DNA of 7,322 nt from Bacteroidales bacterium (GTDB lineage: Bacteria; Bacteroidota; Bacteroidia; Bacteroidales; Muribaculaceae). Below the pieces are notes generated by a model. That model had not been told where the DNA came from. It was given only the letters and a program-made list of their open reading frames with translations, and made no database searches. A program made the position numbers and the translations under genes. The DNA is taken from the NCBI GenBank assembly GCA_019415705.1, contig DXYS01000094.1, positions 44,222 to 51,543 of the forward strand, written 5' to 3'. How positions within the stretch are numbered: the first letter of the stretch is position 1; each line of letters opens with the position of its first letter. Positions 7,021 through 7,322 of this stretch are shown one piece after another.

Positions 7021-7093
7021 GGCGATTTAGTGTAGTGGCCTAGCACGCCACCCTCTCAAGGTGGAGACCCGGGTTCGATTCCCGGACTCGCTA
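7021..7093 (+). tRNA. tRNA-Glu, anticodon CUC
   Basis: A complete 73-base cloverleaf can be drawn. The acceptor strands are 7021-7027 and 7086-7092. The D arm has stem 7030-7032/7044-7046, with GG at 7037-7038. The anticodon stem is CCACC/GGTGG (7048-7052/7060-7064) around loop CTCTCAA, with anticodon CTC at 7055-7057. The T arm is CCGGG-TTCGATT-CCCGG (7069-7085) and the discriminator is A7093. CTC reads GAG (Glu). No CCA is encoded, as is common in Bacteroidota, so it must be added after transcription. The acceptor stem is imperfect: G1-U72 is a wobble and U6-C67 does not pair. It has its own promoter and terminator and stands alone. Confidence 0.93.
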
Positions 7094-7101
7094 CTCGCCT
7101 G

Positions 7102-7138
7102 AAACGGTCGACTCCCCACGGAGCCGACCGTTTTTTTT
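7102..7138 (+). terminator. Intrinsic terminator of the tRNA-Glu transcript
   Basis: AAACGGTCG (7102-7110) pairs with CGACCGTTT (7125-7133). After an A-C mismatch, CTCC pairs with GGAG around a 4-base loop (7116-7119). Eight Ts follow from 7131. It begins 9 bases after the tRNA and has all the parts of a strong rho-independent terminator. Confidence 0.92.
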
Positions 7139-7232
7139 ATGCAGGGACGCTCGCGCCGAGCGAAAGGCGGGTCAGGGGTGTCAGCGGCGTCAAAGTAGGG
7201 GGGGTGTTGCATAACCGTCGTCAAAAAAGAGT
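7139..7232. other. Non-coding spacer, no gene recognised
   Basis: I see no supportable gene here. It contains a small hairpin, CGCTCG-CGC-CGAGCG (7148-7162), without a T-run; a degenerate 9-base repeat in three units (7167-7193, GCGGGTCAG, GGGTGTCAG, CGGCGTCAA); and a run of seven Gs (7198-7204). A minus-strand open frame (7027-7224) covers it, but that frame runs through the complement of the tRNA and is an artefact. Confidence 0.5.
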
Positions 7233-7264
7233 AAAAGCCTCAACTTTCACAAGCTGAGGCTTTT
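7233..7264. terminator. Bidirectional terminator-like hairpin, probably serving the minus strand
   Basis: AAAAGCCTCA (7233-7242) and TGAGGCTTTT (7255-7264) are perfect inverted repeats. After an A-C mismatch the stem continues as CTT/AAG around a 4-base loop (7247-7250). On the plus strand only TTTT plus AAAT follows. On the minus strand the stem ends in TTTT and then ACTC and six more Ts (7227-7222), and the A-C mismatch becomes a G-U pair, so termination of a leftward gene is the better reading. Confidence 0.65.
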
Positions 7265-7271
7265 AAATGGC

Positions 7272-7322
7272 TCAATCCGAAATCCCGGTGCATTTGTTAA
7301 AACAGATGGAATCGAGTGTTAA
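7272..7322 (-). CDS. Possible C-terminal end of a convergent gene (very uncertain)
   Basis: On the minus strand, one frame enters at the right window edge and reads 16 codons, LTLDSICFNKCTGISD, before TGA at 7274-7272. The stop is 7 bases ahead of the leftward terminator hairpin, the expected position for the end of a gene. The piece is too short to recognise a family. A second minus frame stays open into the hairpin, and a plus-strand ATG at 7267 is also open to the edge, so this rests on position alone. Confidence 0.2.
   Translation of the reverse strand, partial: LTLDSICFNKCTGISD

Noticed and set aside
7027..7224. 65-codon minus-strand open frame
   Set aside because: It runs through the complement of the tRNA and its terminator; SESGNRTRVSTLRGWRARP-type peptides are well-known artefacts of tRNA antisense translation.
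7267..7322. Plus-strand ATG open to the window edge (MAQSEIPVHLLKQMESSV)
   Set aside because: It begins 2 bases after a terminator-like hairpin with no room for a promoter or ribosome binding site, and the short peptide matches nothing I recognise.
7021..7322. tRNA gene as an integration site for a mobile element
   Set aside because: No repeat of the tRNA 3' end, integrase or other mobile-element gene can be seen downstream within the window.

Overview
The window looks like chromosomal DNA of a Bacteroidota bacterium, most likely a gut-type member of the Bacteroidales (a Muribaculaceae-like lineage is my best guess, from memory of codon style and gene content). The evidence is the two TAnnTTTG-type -7 promoter elements (in front of porQ and of the tRNA), the general lack of strong Shine-Dalgarno sequences, a tRNA gene without an encoded CCA end, and a PorQ-like protein, a family confined to this phylum.

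Layout. Bases 1-864 hold, on the minus strand, the first 288 codons of a PorQ-like outer-membrane protein gene that runs off the left edge. A 211-base AT-rich divergent intergenic region follows (865-1075). Bases 1076-6926 hold a plus-strand tripartite RND efflux operon in the order outer-membrane factor, periplasmic adaptor, inner-membrane pump. Bases 6927-7020 hold a long hairpin and the promoter of a tRNA-Glu(CUC) gene (7021-7093), which is followed by a strong intrinsic terminator. The last 180 bases hold no gene I can support, apart from a second, bidirectional-looking terminator and perhaps the tail of a convergent gene.

How the genes work together. The RND pump (HAE1 type, with the proton-relay residues intact), the lipoprotein adaptor and the TolC/OprM-type channel would form one drug or amphiphile exporter spanning both membranes. 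No regulator gene is in the window and the substrate cannot be told from the sequence.

The main anomaly is that the channel gene, first in the operon, is broken by one in-frame TAG at codon 58, just after the signal peptide and short N-terminal segment, while the other 414 codons are open and well conserved. This is a single-base lesion, a sequence error, or a read-through or restart site. I do not see a clearly new biological system here. The amber codon, the repeated ACAATTGTC motif in the divergent promoter region, and the hairpin beside the tRNA promoter are the places most worth checking.
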